Shown in pieces: positions 20,729 to 32,895 of a stretch of DNA of 64,000 nucleotides. The notes under the pieces were generated by a model. That model ran no database searches. It had not been told where the DNA came from and was given only the letters and a program-made list of their open reading frames with translations. The position numbers were made by a program, and so were the translations under genes. Position 1 is the stretch's first letter; every line of letters starts with the position of its first letter. This stretch comes from Narthecium ossifragum (taxonomy: Eukaryota > Streptophyta > Magnoliopsida > Dioscoreales > Nartheciaceae): NCBI GenBank assembly GCA_963920575.1, contig OY986966.1, positions 12,975,297-13,039,296 of the forward strand. Direction: 5' to 3'.

Positions 20729-21006
20729 CATCCCTCCACTCCTGTGGCTCGTCGTGGACCGTAAGGGCAATTTGATAAATTACGCCTTGTCGGCTAGTTT
20801 CACACCCGCGTGGGCACACACTGACCATGTTTGTGATAATGTTTGGCTAGAATGGTTAGTGGGACCCGGGATCGAAAGATCCGGGTATGGGCTTAAGTTT
20901 TAGCCCAAGTCCAGCTTCCTGCAAAAGACGGATTGATCCTTCCTTGCTAGAAGGATCGATCGGTCAATGCTAGGAAGTCGGATCATTGAGAAGGATCGAT
21001 CGTTCA
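20729..21006 (+). repeat. 5' LTR stub of element A
   Basis: It begins TGTGAGGACCCATCCC and is collinear with the 3' LTR at 25929-26213 (shared aagacggat and caatgc(c/t)aggaagtcgg words). It stops in the GATCGATC array. The last four bases, GTTC at 21003-21006, are shared with the RT sequence that follows. Confidence 0.9.
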
Positions 21007-21872
21007 TCGACGAAATTCTCATCTACTCTCGGTCAGAGGCGGAGCATGAGCGACACTTGGCGATAGTGTTGCAGCTACCTCGGGAGCATCGGCTTTATGC
21101 CAAGGCTTCCAAGTGTGAGTTCTGGCTTGCACAGGTGGGATTCCTTGGACACGTGGTGTTGGCAGCAGGGATCTCAGTCAACCCCGCCAAGGTCGAGGCA
21201 GTAGTACAGGGGCAGAGACCGAGGACAGTGTTCGAGGTCCGCAGTTTCCTGGGCTTGGTGGGGTACTACAGGCGGTTCGTGCGGGACTTCTCCAGAGTTG
21301 CCAGACCGTTGACCAGACTGACACAGAAGGCCGTCCCGTTCGTGTGGGATGATACTAGTGAGCGAGCCTTCGTAGAGCTGAGGACCAGGTTGACCAGTGC
21401 ACTGGTGCTGATCATCCCCGAGTGAGGCGTTGGTTACAGTGACTACTGCGACGCCAGCGGTGAGGGTTTGGGGTGTGTCCTCATACAGGAGGCCCACACA
21501 GTTTCCTTTGGTTCTCGCCAGCTGAAGAACCATGAGAGGAACTACCCGACCCATGACTTAGAGCTAGCAGCGGTGGTCTTCGCCCTAAAGACCTGGCGTC
21601 ATTACCTCTATGGCGAGAACTTTTCTGTCTTCTCGGACCATAAGAGCTTGAGGCACGTTTTCACCCAACGTGACCTCAACTTGAGGCAGCGACGCTGGAT
21701 GGAGCTACTGGAGGACTACGACTTCGAGTTGCATTACCATCCTAGTAAGGCAAACGTCGTTGCAGACGCGCTGAGCAGACAGGTGAGAGACACCAGAGCA
21801 GCAGTTGCAAGGTTGTCAGCATAGCAGTGGCAGGCTCTAGAGACGGCGGGCCAGTTGGGGCTCGAGTTTGAG
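21003..21872 (+). pseudogene. A pol: second half of RT and RNase H
   Basis: The frame begins at the RT catalytic loop, which here reads FIDEILIYS where sisters have FVDDILIYS, so the second Asp is Glu. It runs through [39 protein letters not shown] and the RNase H core ([35 protein letters not shown]). A TGA at 21423-21425 replaces the Arg in the sisters' PERGVGY, and a TAG after the RLSA stretch (about 21823) replaces Arg. The frame is cut at 21868-21872 by a solo LTR and resumes at 24354. Confidence 0.9.
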
Positions 21873-24353
21873 TGTCACGCCCCGACCCGCGAAAGCCCAA
21901 CCGGGCCGGGCGACGCGAACCGGAACCTAACTAAATGCGGAAATAAAGGCGAGGGGTTCCCCCCAACTTACTGATTTCACAATTCAATTCATAAGCACCC
22001 CTGAATATTACAGCAAATTTAAACCTCAACAGATATAATATAATAATCTAAAACCACAAAAGGGGTTACAACAGTTTATACATCATACTCTCGTAGGAGA
22101 CTAACTATAACAAAAGTGTAGAAAGGGATCACCGGTCCTCAACCCCGCCAGACGCCGCCGCGCCACCAACACCTGCCCGGTAGGGGCTACTGAAGAAGAG
22201 CTGGCGCCTGCACCTGCAAACGCAGCCCGGGTAGGAGTGAGCATAAAGCTCAGTAGGGTTCTACACTACGTCACACAGAAGGAAGGGGAACGCAAAAGTG
22301 TCATCCTCAAGTAAGACCTGGGTGTATACAGGGGTCCCATAACCCCACCGCATGTCCCTGAGGCCCACGAACATGGTCGCACTCAGTAGCAGGAAACAAC
22401 ACTACTGGCCCACAAGCAGGTACCGGCACTGCAGGCGGGGAACTGCACCGCTAAGTAGTCAACCTCTCTACTCAAGGGTCAACACAGTAGAACACGGGCT
22501 ACACCTCAACATCATGACTAAAGGCCGACACGACCTCTATAATCACCAAGCAACATGTGTACCAGTCATCTAAGCCTATCATCAAATTCGACTGGACACC
22601 ACAATTCAAACCGGGTCCTAACTACCCAACCCCGGTCCTAGGGCTAAATCCGAGCTTCCAGCCTCGGGACGGCGACCCACAGATCACCCACGCCCTAACC
22701 AATGCAACTAATGCACAACAAAGAATGCATGCTATGAACATACACAAGCAAAAGGAGATAGGCATGCAGCAGTATGTCAAGGCAGCATACAAGTCTAACA
22801 GGATCGCTGCAGCGGTACTACCAACCGCTGCCAGCCGATCCGCAGCGGATCCCGGCATTACGACGGTACCACGACCGTCAACCGCGGACTCCTGCAACGG
22901 GAAGCAACCCCAAAAACTTCGATGAACAGTAAAAAAATATTATTATAATCCGAGCTTATAATATCTTATTCAAAACACCAAAATGTTCTCTACAAGCTGC
23001 TAGTTGATCCCGTCGATCCGACATCCAAACGACGTCCGATTCAACATCCAACTTAGAATCCAGTAGATCTATATTCCAGGATCAACATATCCAAAATACA
23101 TAAACATCCAACGGTTGAATTAACGGAAAAACATTAATCAAAACAGCTAATCAAGTCTCCATAAAACACCATCAGCCAAATTGGGATCGATCCGGAACAA
23201 TTTGGATCGATCCAAGGCTTCATACCAACCCATAAAACGCCATCAGCCAGCTTGGGATCGATCCGGAACAATTTGGATCGATCCAAAGCTTCATACCAGC
23301 TTCAGATCAGCCTCGTCGCAGGCCACGAGAAAAATCACCACAATTCATAGAAAAATCGGAAAAATATGAAATAAACTGGAATGGAAAGCTAACGAAGAGA
23401 TCTACAACTCTTATGTTTATCAAAAGCCAAAAACATACATGTACAAGTCGGGAAACGCGCCGCAAGCTGGCTGTTCTTCAAGAACAGCATAAAACCGGAA
23501 AATCCGAGATTAATCATGCATAAATCCTACTCAAATCTCATAAAACTTATATCAGTAATTCTAATATACAAGATGCATCCAAGAACATAATTTCATCAAG
23601 ATCTAACGGCTGGATCTAACTAAACCCATTAATTAACTCATGTAGGTAGAACACCTAGCTAACAGCGCTAATCCATGCTGATTCCCCGCTAACCAGCAGC
23701 TAACCAAGCTCCAACCCACGTCAGTGATCGTCCTCACGTCGCAACGATTCCAACGAGCCTTCAAGCTCCCAAAATGGTGGTCGGATGAGGGAGAATGACG
23801 AAGGAGAAGGGGTTGTCGGAAGAAAAACAGAGCAAGCAGAGCTCCGCGGGAAAGAACAGAAAGCAGGGAGAAGAAGAGAAGGAAGAAGAGAAGGAGAAGA
23901 GAAGGAGAAGAGAAGGGGAAGGTCGGGGAAGCTCGGGGAAGGTGGGGAAGGTGGGGAATAAAAACCTTCTCATGACAATGGAGGACGACGCCCACGACGG
24001 TCGTCCTCGCAAGCTCAACTGCCCAACTGCTCTACTGCTTGCTACAGTGCCTGGATCGATCCAAAATTTTTGGATCGATCCGAACAGGTCAAAAACCCAC
24101 TGACTCGCTCACGAGTCCGATCGATCGCTCGATCGATCGCTCAAGGGCCGTAAGCTGCCCAAAAAGCAAGCTTCAGCGCGCCCGAGCTGGGATCTTCCGA
24201 TCCCGGGTCCACCTAACCATTCTAAACAAGCACTAACACAAACAAGGTCAGTGTGTGCATACGCGGGTGTGAAACAAACCAACAAGGCGTAATTTACCAA
24301 ATTGCCTTTGCGGTCCACAACGAACCACAGGGGTAGAGGGACAGGTCCTCACA
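21873..24353 (-). mobile_element. Type I solo LTR in A pol
   Basis: A 2481-bp LTR from TGTCACGCCCCGACCC to GTCCTCACA is flanked by perfect TTGAG at 21868-21872 and 24354-24358. It has the palindrome at 23470-23488, a decayed AT-rich hairpin near 22930-22975, a GA-rich tract at 23790-23965 and GATCGATC words at 23186-23285 and 24054-24135. There is no coding. Confidence 0.92.
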
Positions 24354-25853
24354 TTGAGGATCGGGGATCTAGCAGCTTTCTTTACGCACTGTAGAGGATG
24401 CCAGCAGTTCTAGCCATAGTGTTAGAGGCACATCACAGTGACCCAGAGCTCGAGGAGTTACGCACAGCAGCGGGCACAGAGGGCGCAGACGGAGACTGGA
24501 CAGTATCGCCAAATGGAGGGCTACGGTTCCGAGGCAGAGTAGCAGTTCCAGCAGATCCGGTTCTTCGAGACGACGTCCTACGAGAGTTCCACCACTCTCG
24601 CTTTGCAGTTCATCCCGGCGGCACCAAGATGTACCAGGACCTTCGGTGACAGTTCTGGTGGCGTGGGATGAAGAGGGCAATGACGGAGTTCGTATCGCGC
24701 TGCCTTACCTGTCAGAAGGTCAAGGCAGAGCACCAGCGGACTCCGGGGTTACTTCAGCCGCTTCCACTAGTTGAATGGAAGTGGGAGCACATCACGATGG
24801 ACTTCGTGACCGGGCTACCGAGATCTCCTAGGAGGAATGACGCGATTTGGGTCATCGTTGATCGATTGACCAAATCGGCGCACTTCCTGCCTATGCGGAC
24901 GAAAGACTCGACGAACAGGTTGGGCAGTTTGTACGTCAGAGAGGTAGTCGGACTACATGGGGTTCCAGTTTCTATCGTGTCAGACCGTGAGCCCAGGTTC
25001 ACTAGCAGGTTCTGGCGGGGCTTTCAGGAGGCAGTTGGCACACTTCTGACGTTCAGTACGGCGTTTCATCCGCAGACCGACGGGCAGTCAGAGCGGACGA
25101 TCCAGATCTTGGAGGACATGCTGAGAGCATGTGTCCTCGACGCTGGAGGCAGCTGGGAGGAGCACGTTCCCTTGGTGGAGTTCGCCTATAACAACAGCTA
25201 CCAGTCCAGTCTTGGAGTAGCACCTTTCGAGGCATTGTACGGTAGGCCGTGTCATTCCCTAGTTTGCTGGACAGAGGTTGGACAGGCTTCACTCACCGGT
25301 CCAGACATCGTCAGAGAGGTTAGTGTAGATCAGGCAGAGGCTTCTGACAGCTCAGAGCCGGCAGAAGAGCTATGCAGATCAGAGGCGACGACCGCTTGAG
25401 TTCGTAGTTGGTGACAGTGTGTTCCTGCGGGCAGTACCGTCCAGAGGGTCTGTCAAGTTTGGCAGCGGGGGCAAGTTGGCTCCGAGGTTCGTCGGACCGT
25501 TTGAGATCCTAGAGAGGGTCGGCGATGTAGCCTACCGCTTAGACCTTCCTCGGCACATGTCTGTTGTGCACCCGACTTTTCACGTATCGATGCTGAGGAA
25601 GTACCACCCCGACCCATTGCATGTCATCAGAGTGGATGACATCGAGCTTGAGTCAGAAGCGACGTTCGTTGAGCAGCCTGTTCGAGTACTTGACCGGAGG
25701 GATCAGGTCTTGCGGGGCAAGACGATTCACTTGGGCAAGGTACTGTAGAGGCACAGAGGCGTCGAGGAGATGACCTGGGAGCGCGAGGCGCGCATGCGGC
25801 AGGAGTATCCGCACTTGTTCCCTTCTCGAGGTAACTTTTGTCATGTCTTCTAG
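24354..25853 (+). pseudogene. A pol: integrase and chromodomain
   Basis: The order is the tether, the HHCC zinc finger (HHSRFAVHPGGTKMY...CLTCQK), the catalytic core with Asp in TMDFVTGLP, Asp in IVSDREPRF and Glu in TDGQSERT, then the GPF/Y-like module ([21 protein letters not shown]) and a C-terminal chromodomain-like segment (TWEREARMRQEYPHLFPS) ending at the TAG 25851-25853. The chromodomain is thought to steer integration to marked chromatin in this lineage. Defects are a TAG after SSSFLYAL (about 24389), a TGA after MYQDLR (24647-24649), a frameshift at about 25310-25400 and a TAG replacing Trp at 25746-25748. All three catalytic residues are present. Confidence 0.9.
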
Positions 25854-26139
25854 TGTAGTTGTTTCTTTTATTTCCGAGCCCTCCCTTTATCGAATCTCGG
25901 GACGAGATTTCCTTTCAGGGTATTAGGATGTGAGGACCCGTCCTTCTACTCATGTGGCTCGTCGTGGACCACAAGGGCAATTTTGTAAATTGCGCCTTGT
26001 CGGCTAGTTCCACATCCGCGTGGGCACACACTGACCATGTTTGTGGTAATATTTGGCTAGAATGGTTAGTGGGATCCGGGATCGAAAGATCCGGTCTTGG
26101 GCTTAAGTTTTAGCCCAACTCCAGCTTCCTGCGAAAGAC

Positions 26140-26280
26140 GGATCGATCCTTCCTTGCTAGAAGGATCGATCGGTCAATGCCAGGAAGTCGGATCGTTGAG
26201 AAGGATCGATCGTTCCTCTTGGGACGGATCGATCGCTCTCTTGGGACGGATCGATCGCTTCTCTTGGACGGATCGATCCT
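26140..26280. repeat. GATCGATC array upstream of the TATA box
   Basis: Six GATCGATC words alternate with the spacer tcttgggac or similar. The last ends about 20 bases before CTATAAAA at 26301. The related LTRs at 30691 and 33259 have the same arrangement. Confidence 0.88.
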
Positions 26281-26300
26281 GCTTAAGTCGGTTCATTTGT

Positions 26301-26308
26301 CTATAAAA
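26301..26308 (+). promoter_or_regulatory. Putative TATA box of type II LTR
   Basis: CTATAAAA is preceded by the conserved words gtcggttcatttgt. The counterparts are 31023-31030 (plus) and, reversed, 35101-35107 and 15452-15459. Confidence 0.65.
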
Positions 26309-26321
26309 CGGACGTAACCTT

Positions 26322-28666
26322 TGTCGCGTCCCGACCCGCGAAAGCCCAACCGGGACGGGCGACGCGAACCGAAACCTAACAAACCGTGGAAATATGTTGG
26401 CGATGGTTCCCTCTAACCTATTGGTCTCCCTAGCAATTCATCAAAACACCCTCAATTTAAAAAGACATAATTAAATTACAAACCTCAAACCTCAGATTAC
26501 AAAACCCAAGTGAATTTAATATACATATCCTCGGAGAGGGGAAGATTCAAATACAACATTTATACTCCCGTAGGAGACTAACTAACCAAGGTTTTAAATC
26601 AGTAAAAGCTCACCACCTCTCAGACTCCGCCTGGCGCCGCCGCACCGCCGACCAACTGCCCGGTTGGGGCCACCAAAGAGGAACGAATGCCAGAACCTGC
26701 AAACGCAGCCCAGGTAGGAGTGGGCACTAAGCTCAGCAGGGTTCTACTCTACGACACACAGAAGGAAGAGGGAAACGCAAGAGTGTCGCCCTCAAATAAG
26801 ATCTGGATGTATACATGGGTCCCATAACCCCATCGTGTGTCCGTGAACGCAGGCCCAAAACACTGCAGACTCTCAACAGGAAACAGGACACAATTTGGCG
26901 GGCAAGGACACCGCTGAGAAGGCACTCCTCGACTCAAGAGTCAAGAACACCGACACCAGCTACACCTCAGCATCCGACTCAAGGCCGACACGACCTCTAT
27001 AATCACTAAACAACAGGTGTGCAAGTCATCTAATCTTGTCATCAAGTTTGACTGGACACCATAATTCGAACCGGGTCCAAACTACCCAACCCCGGTCCTA
27101 GGGCTAAGTCCGAGCTTCCAGCCTCGGGACGACGACCCACAAATCACCCACGCCCTAACCAATGCAACTAATGCACAACAGAGAATGCATGCTATGAACA
27201 TACACAAATAAGAGACAAGTATGCAACAGTATGACAAAACATCATATAAGTCCAACTGGATCGTTGCAGCGGTACTACCTACCGTTGCCAGCCGATCTGC
27301 AGCGGGTCTCGGCAATACGACGGTACCATGACCGTCAACCGCGGACTCCTGCAATGGGAAGCAACCCCAAAAACCGCTGATGAACAGTAAAATATAATAT
27401 TATATGTTCGAGCATATAATATTATATAAAACACCAAAAGTTCTCTACATAGCAGCTAGTTGACCCGTCAATCCGACATGCAAACGACCTCGGATTCAAG
27501 ATACAACTTAGAATCTAGTAGATCTATATGCCGGGATCATCATATCCAAACTCCATAAACATCCAACGGCTAGATTAACGGGAAAACACTAATCAAAACC
27601 GCTAATCAAACTAACTTACCAATTAGTTGCTACAACACAGCCCTCCAGTGCGAAACTCATAACAATTCGTACGAAAATCAGAAAATTATGAAATCAGTTG
27701 GGTTTGAGAGTACATTCAAAGCTATAAAACTCTTATGTTCATCACAACCCAAGAACATGCACGTACTGGCCGAAAAACTCGCCGCAAACCGGCTGTTCTT
27801 CAAGAACAGCAGAAACCAAAAAATCTGAGATTAAACATGCATAAATCCTACTAAAATCTCAACCAAAGCTTATGAAACTTATACCATAAATTATACTAAG
27901 TAAGAGGAAGCCAACAACACAAAGAACTATAAGATCTACCGGCTAGATTAAGAAAAACCCATTAAACTAACTCACGTAGGTAGAACACCTACTGGAAACA
28001 CACTCCTCAGTTGATTACCACCCAAACCAGTCACCAACAAGGCTTCAAACCACACCAGGGATCTTCCTCACGTCGCAACGAATGCAACGAGCTTTGGAAC
28101 ACCCAAAACGGTGGCCGGAGGAGGAAGAACGACGAAGAAGAAGCTCGTTGCCGGGAAGAACAGAGGAAAAACAGAACCGCGGAAAGAAGGAAGAAGAAGG
28201 AAGCAGAAGGGGAAGGAGAAAAGGAAGGAAAGGGGAAGGGGAAAGCCGGGGAAGGAGGGGAAAAGGGGAAGGAGGGGAGGGAAAGTCCTCCCCTTCTGAC
28301 AGGAGAGAGCGACGGCCAACAGCGGCCGTCCTCTCGAAGCAGAAAAGCCACCGACCCGAGTCCGATCGATCGCTCCAAGGAGCGATCGATCGCTCACGGG
28401 CCGCCAGCATCCCAAAAACAGGCTTCTGAGCGCTCGAGCTGGGATCTTCCGATCCCGGGTCTACCTAACGATTCTAATCAACCACTAACACAAACAAGGT
28501 CAGTGTGTGCACACGTGGGAGTGAAACAAACCGACAATGCACAATTTACCAAATTGCCCTTGTGGTCCAAGAAACAAAGCGATCCACCGGATCGCGCGAA
28601 ACAAACAAATGAGCCACGGGTCCGACCCAGTCGGTCGACCCAGGAGTAGAGGGACAGGTCCTCACA
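26322..28666 (-). mobile_element. Type I solo LTR inside the 3' LTR of A
   Basis: A 2345-bp LTR from TGTCGCGTCCCGACCC to GTCCTCACA is flanked by perfect ACCTT at 26317-26321 and 28667-28671. It carries the best-preserved AT-rich hairpin (27392-27427), the palindrome at 27792-27810, a GA-rich tract (28095-28290) and a GATCGATC palindrome at 28364-28391. It inserted about 10 bases downstream of the host LTR's TATA box. Confidence 0.93.
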
Positions 28667-29000
28667 ACCTTCTTCCTTGAATCTCTTTTGAAATCTGAGT
28701 TTTTGAACTGAGATTTTCTAAATTTCAAAGAGGTTGTGGATGATCCAAGGCCTAACAGCTGGGATTGAGGCTGTTATTGCTTAGATAGGGATCCTACCAA
28801 CATTTCTTCCGGGTTTTTGGAAGTTTTTCCGGTTGTCTGTGTTCTTTTGCTTAGATCTTGTTATACACTTGTCAGATTATAGTATTTCCACCGGGTTTGG
28901 ACTCGTGGTCCTTCGTACTACTAGATCCCAGGTTTTCGTGGGATTTGGTGGAGTTTTCCAATGGTATTTCTCGCCGGAGGGTTGCCGGAGAACCCATCGC

Positions 29001-29318
29001 GATCAATCCTTCTGTGAGAGGGATTGATCCTTCTTTGTTGGTCATGTTGAACCCGAGCAGGATCGATCATTCTCGGGTGAGAACAATCGATCCTTATGCC
29101 TTGGGTAGCATGGGATCTCCCTCGTCGTGAGTAGGATCGATCGTCCCTTGGGGGGGAAGAATCGATCCTCCTCAGCACGGCAGTGAGGATGTTCCCTATC
29201 GCGAGTAGGATCGATCGTCCCTTGAGGGGACGGATCGATCTTACTCGGCACGATATGGAGAGATTGTTCTCTGCCATTAGTAGGATCGATCGGCCCTTGG
29301 GGAGAAGGATCGATCCGT
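29001..29318. repeat. GATCGATC hairpin cluster downstream of the TATA box
   Basis: About a dozen GATCGATC or one-base variants are arranged mostly as pairs around self-complementary spacers. In 29209-29240 the spacer arms are GTCCC and GGGGAC. It lies in the transcribed or U5 part of a type II LTR. Confidence 0.85.
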
Positions 29319-30594
29319 CTACGGCAGAGAGAGAAATTCTTCTTGGTTTTGCCCGCGGGGGCTTTGCATGTACAGTTTTCTTTACTGTCTTATACCTGGT
29401 ACATATGTTCAAGCATGTTAGCCCTATAATAGGGGCAGTGGTGAACCGGGGAGTGATGACTCCCGGGGTGTTTAGAATAAACGGGCGGGTAGCCCTACAG
29501 CTTTCCTTAGCCTTGCATACCGGCGTGCGCCGAGGGCTTTATCTGTGATATCTGTGAGCTGTTGTTTGCGGGGCTGCTTCCCGGTGCATGTGTTGTGGTG
29601 GACTGCTGACAGTTGGTGGTGGTACCACTGTGGCAGCTCCTAGACCTTATTTACCTGTTCACCACCCCGGGCCGACAGGGTGCCGTGCCCAGACCTTGTT
29701 TGATATACAATCACATATTGTTGCATGCTTATCTGTATTACCATGCGTGTACTCATAACATGCATTGCTTTGTGCATTAGTTGCATCTGTGTAGCACGTT
29801 GGCGATGGGTTGATCGCCGATCCGGGGCTTTCGGGTAGTCCGGATCTAACTCTAGGACCGTTGCGGGTAGCTTGGTCCATGACTCGATTTGTAGTATTCA
29901 GTCGATTTCGATGATAGGGTTAGATGACCTGAATACATGTGGTTTGATGTTTAGAGGTCGTGTCGACTCCAAGTTGTATCTGAGGTGTAGCCGGAGTTCG
30001 GTGTTTTTGACTATTGGGTCAAGGAGTGCCTACCCAGCGGTGTCCTGGCCCGCTAAACAGTGTTCAGTGTCATGTTGTAAGTCTACAGTATTTTGGGCCT
30101 GCGTTCACGGACTTCCGGTAGGGTTATGGGATCCTTGTATACACCTAGGATAGACTTGGGGGCGACACTGTTGTGTTCCCTCCCTTGTGAGTGTCGTACT
30201 ATAGTGTCCCTACTGAGCTTAGTGCTCACTCCTACCCGGGCTGCGTTTTGCAGGTGCTGGCGCTAGCTCTTCTTCGGTCGCCCCTACCGGGCCGGTGTTT
30301 GGTGACGTGGCGGCGTCTAGCGGTGCTTGAGGAGCGGCGATCTCAGTTTTACCCTTTTGTTATAGATAGTCTCCTACGGGAGTGTTAAATGTATAATTTC
30401 CCTGTTTTGAGGATTTGTATTATATCCAGTTTAGTGTTCTGAGGTTTGTGATTGTTTGTATAATACAGGATGATTATGAATTGCTAGGGAGACCACTACG
30501 ATTAGAGGGAAACCTCGCCAAAATTTCCACAGTAGGTTAGGTTCTGGTTCGCGTCGCCCGGCCCGGTTGGGCCTCTGCGGATCGAGGCGCGACA

Positions 30595-30690
30595 AGTCTA
30601 CTCTTCAAGCTCAGCTCCAACTAGATCTTCCGTGGCTGGTTCCTCATTGACGATCTCAATGCTCAACAGCTGCTTACAGCGGTGCCCCGG
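30595..30690 (-). pseudogene. C gag: second half of zinc knuckle and following residues
   Basis: The minus strand continues the knuckle interrupted at 40778: after the shared CCCGG it reads HRCKQLLSIEIVNEEPATEDLVG, so the two halves make a CCHC motif (CFQCDEPYTPG then HRC). A TAG follows GAELEE near 30600, just before the LTR end at 30594. Nothing of protease is left. Confidence 0.8.
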
Positions 30691-30901
30691 TGTGAGGACC
30701 CGTCCCTCTACTCCTGTGGCTCGTCGTGGACCGCAAGGGCAATTTGGTAAATTACGCCTTGTCAGCTTATTTCACACCCGCGTGTGCACACACTGACCAT
30801 GGTTGTGTTCATGTTGGACTAGAATGGTTAGTAGGACCCGGGATCGAAAGATCCGGGCTTGGGCTTGAGTTCTTGCCCAAGTCTAGCATTTTGGACAAAT
30901 C

Positions 30902-31002
30902 GGATCGATCTTCTCGAGCTAAGGGATCGATCTTCTTGTGCCAGAAAGTCAAACCCGATTTGGCAAGAAAGATCGATCTCTTTTGAGAAAGAGATCGATC
31001 TC
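30902..31002. repeat. GATCGATC hairpins before the TATA box of B
   Basis: Four GATCGATC words form two pairs. In the second (30971-30978 and 30993-31000) the spacer arms TCTTTT and AAAGA extend the pairing. The array ends about 20 bases upstream of CTATAAAA. Confidence 0.88.
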
Positions 31003-31022
31003 TCTTGAGTCGGTTCGTTCAT

Positions 31023-31030
31023 CTATAAAA
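31023..31030 (+). promoter_or_regulatory. Putative TATA box of B LTR
   Basis: CTATAAAA follows gtcggttcgttcat, words shared with the LTRs at 25929, 33259 and 4889-15862. This is the likely Pol II core promoter of type II LTRs. Confidence 0.65.
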
Positions 31031-32883
31031 CAAACGAAACTTTCTCTTTGATTTTTTTGGAAATTCCGAGTTTTCAACCGTGTTCTTGCTGGATCTGAGC
31101 TCTTTTGAGGAAGATCTAAGGCCTAGCAGCTTGGATTGAAGCTGCTATTGCATAGGTAGGGATTCCTACCTATATCTTTTCGGGTTTTTGGGTTTTTCCG
31201 ATTCGTGATATGTTCTTATGCTTAGATCTGTTAAAATACGTGTTTGTTTGTCGTGATTCCACCGGTTTTAGACTCGTGGGATCTTGATCTATCAGATCCC
31301 AGAGTTTTGGGAAGTTTCGATTTATTTTCCAGCGGTATTTCTCTCCGGAAGTACGCTGGAGAACCCATCCGGATCCATCTCTTTGAGGAGAGATCGATCC
31401 CTTCTGGGGCGTCATGCCCAGCCCGAGCAGGATCGATCCCTCAGCTGAAGAGAGATCGATCTTTATCTAGGCTGAGGTGGCGGGTTCCGCGTCACGAAGA
31501 AAATCGATCCCTCGGGTGGAGAAGATCGATCTCCTTCGGTTGACAGGGACGAGTTTCTCCTAAGTACTAAGGAGATCGATCCCCTTGGGAAGGGAGATCG
31601 ATCCCTTAGTGGTTGAAGGGTGTTTTTGAGTGGATTTTGCCCGCGGGGCTTTATATGATGGTTTTCTCTACTGTTTTATAACTGGTACATAAGTTTAAGC
31701 ATGTTAGCCCTATAGTAGGGGCAGTGGTGAACCGAGGGAGTGATGACTCCCGAGATGTTTAGAATAAACGGGTGGGTAGCCCTACAGCTTTCCCTAGCCT
31801 TGCATGCCGGCGTGTGCCGAGGGCTTTATCTGTGATATCTGTAAGCTGTTGTTTGTGGGGCTGCTTCCCGATGCAGGTGTGTGCGCGGACTGCTGACAGT
31901 TGGTGGTGGTACCACTATAGGAGCTCCTAGACCTTTCTTACATGTTCACCACCCCGGGCCGGCAGGGTGCCGTGCCCAGACCTCCTTATTTATATCATCA
32001 CATATTGCTGCATGCTTACATGTATTATCCTGCACATGTTCATAGCATGCATTGTGTTGCGCATTAGCTGCATAAGAGTAGGACGCTGGCGGTGGGTTGA
32101 CTGCCAATCCGGGGCTTTCGGGTAGTCCGGATCTAGCTCTAGGACCGTTGCGGGTAGCTTGGTCCAGTACTCGATTTGTAGTATTCAGTCGATTTCGATG
32201 ACAGGGTTAGATGACCTGAATACATGTTGTTTGATGTTTAGAGGTCGTGTCGATTTCAAGTTGTATCTGAGGTGTAGCCGGAGTCCGGTGTTCTTAAACT
32301 CTTGGGAGGAGGAGTGCCTGCCCAGCGGTGTCCTGGCCCGCCAAACAGTGTTCTGTGTCCTGTTGAGAGTATGCAGTGTTTGGGGCCTGCGTTCACGGAC
32401 TTTCGGTAGGGTTATGGGACCCTTGTATACACCTAGGGTAAACTTGGAGGCGGCACTGTTGTGTTCCCTCCCTTGTGAGTGTCGTAGTGTAGTGTCCCTG
32501 CTGAGCATAGTGCTCACTCCTACCCGGGCTGTGTTTTGTAGGTGCTGGCGCTAGCTCTTCTTCGGTCGCCCCTGCCGGGCCGGTGTTTGTTGACGTGGCG
32601 GCGTCTGGCGGTGCTTGAGGAGTGGCGATCTTTGTTTTACCTTTTGTTATGGATAGTCTCCTACGGGAGTGATAAATGTATAATTTTCCTGTTTTGAGGA
32701 CTTGTATTTATTCCAGTTTAGTCTTTGAGGTTTGCGAATGATTGTATAATACAGGACGATTATGAATTGGTAGGGTAACCACTATGATTAGAGGGAAACC
32801 TCGCCAAAATTTCCGCAGTAGGTTAGGTTCCGGTTCACGTCGCCCGGCCCTATTGGGCCTACGCGGGTCGGGGCGCGACAACT

Positions 32884-32895
32884 TGGTATCAGAGC
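32884..32895 (+). promoter_or_regulatory. iMet-tRNA primer binding site of B
   Basis: TGGTATCAGAGC stands three bases (ACT) after the end of the 5' LTR. This is the standard primer site of Tekay-type elements. Confidence 0.95.

Larger units (their letters stand above)
20729..30594 (+). mobile_element. Element A: internally deleted Tekay-like element
   Basis: The order on the plus strand is a 278-bp stub of 5' LTR, pol from RT to chromodomain, PPT (about 25885-25928) and a 3' LTR. PBS, gag, protease and the first half of RT are missing. Two solo LTRs lie inside (21873-24353 and 26322-28666). The flanks do not match: CATAC precedes 20729 and AGTCT follows 30594, and the sequences beyond belong to different elements (type IV LTR on the left, Reina-like gag on the right). 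The right end may therefore derive from recombination with a second element's LTR. Confidence 0.85.
25929..30594 (+). repeat. 3' LTR of element A (type II), split by a solo LTR
   Basis: It starts TGTGAGGACCCGTCC just after the PPT region (tctcgggacgagatttcc). The pieces 25929-26321 and 28672-30594 make about 2.3 kb and end in GAGGCGCGACA. The U3 part has GATCGATC repeats at 26140-26280 and a TATA box at 26301-26308. A further cluster lies in the second piece. The first piece matches the 5' stub at 20729; the second piece could come from another element, since the outer TSD does not match. Confidence 0.85.
30691..32880 (+). repeat. 5' LTR of element B (type II)
   Basis: A 2190-bp uninterrupted type II LTR runs TGTGAGGACC to GGGGCGCGACA. 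The U3 array of GATCGATC words (30902-31002) stands directly before TATA (31023-31030). A second cluster lies at 31383-31610. It has no CT-rich tract and no AT-rich hairpin, unlike type I. It is the best reference copy for this type in the window. Confidence 0.95.

Noticed and set aside
21174..21554. Open frames antisense to RT and RNase H (also 2678-2983, 39361-39741, 62871-63290)
   Set aside because: These are mirror frames that recur in each pol copy because the sense codons constrain them. They do not show an independent gene.
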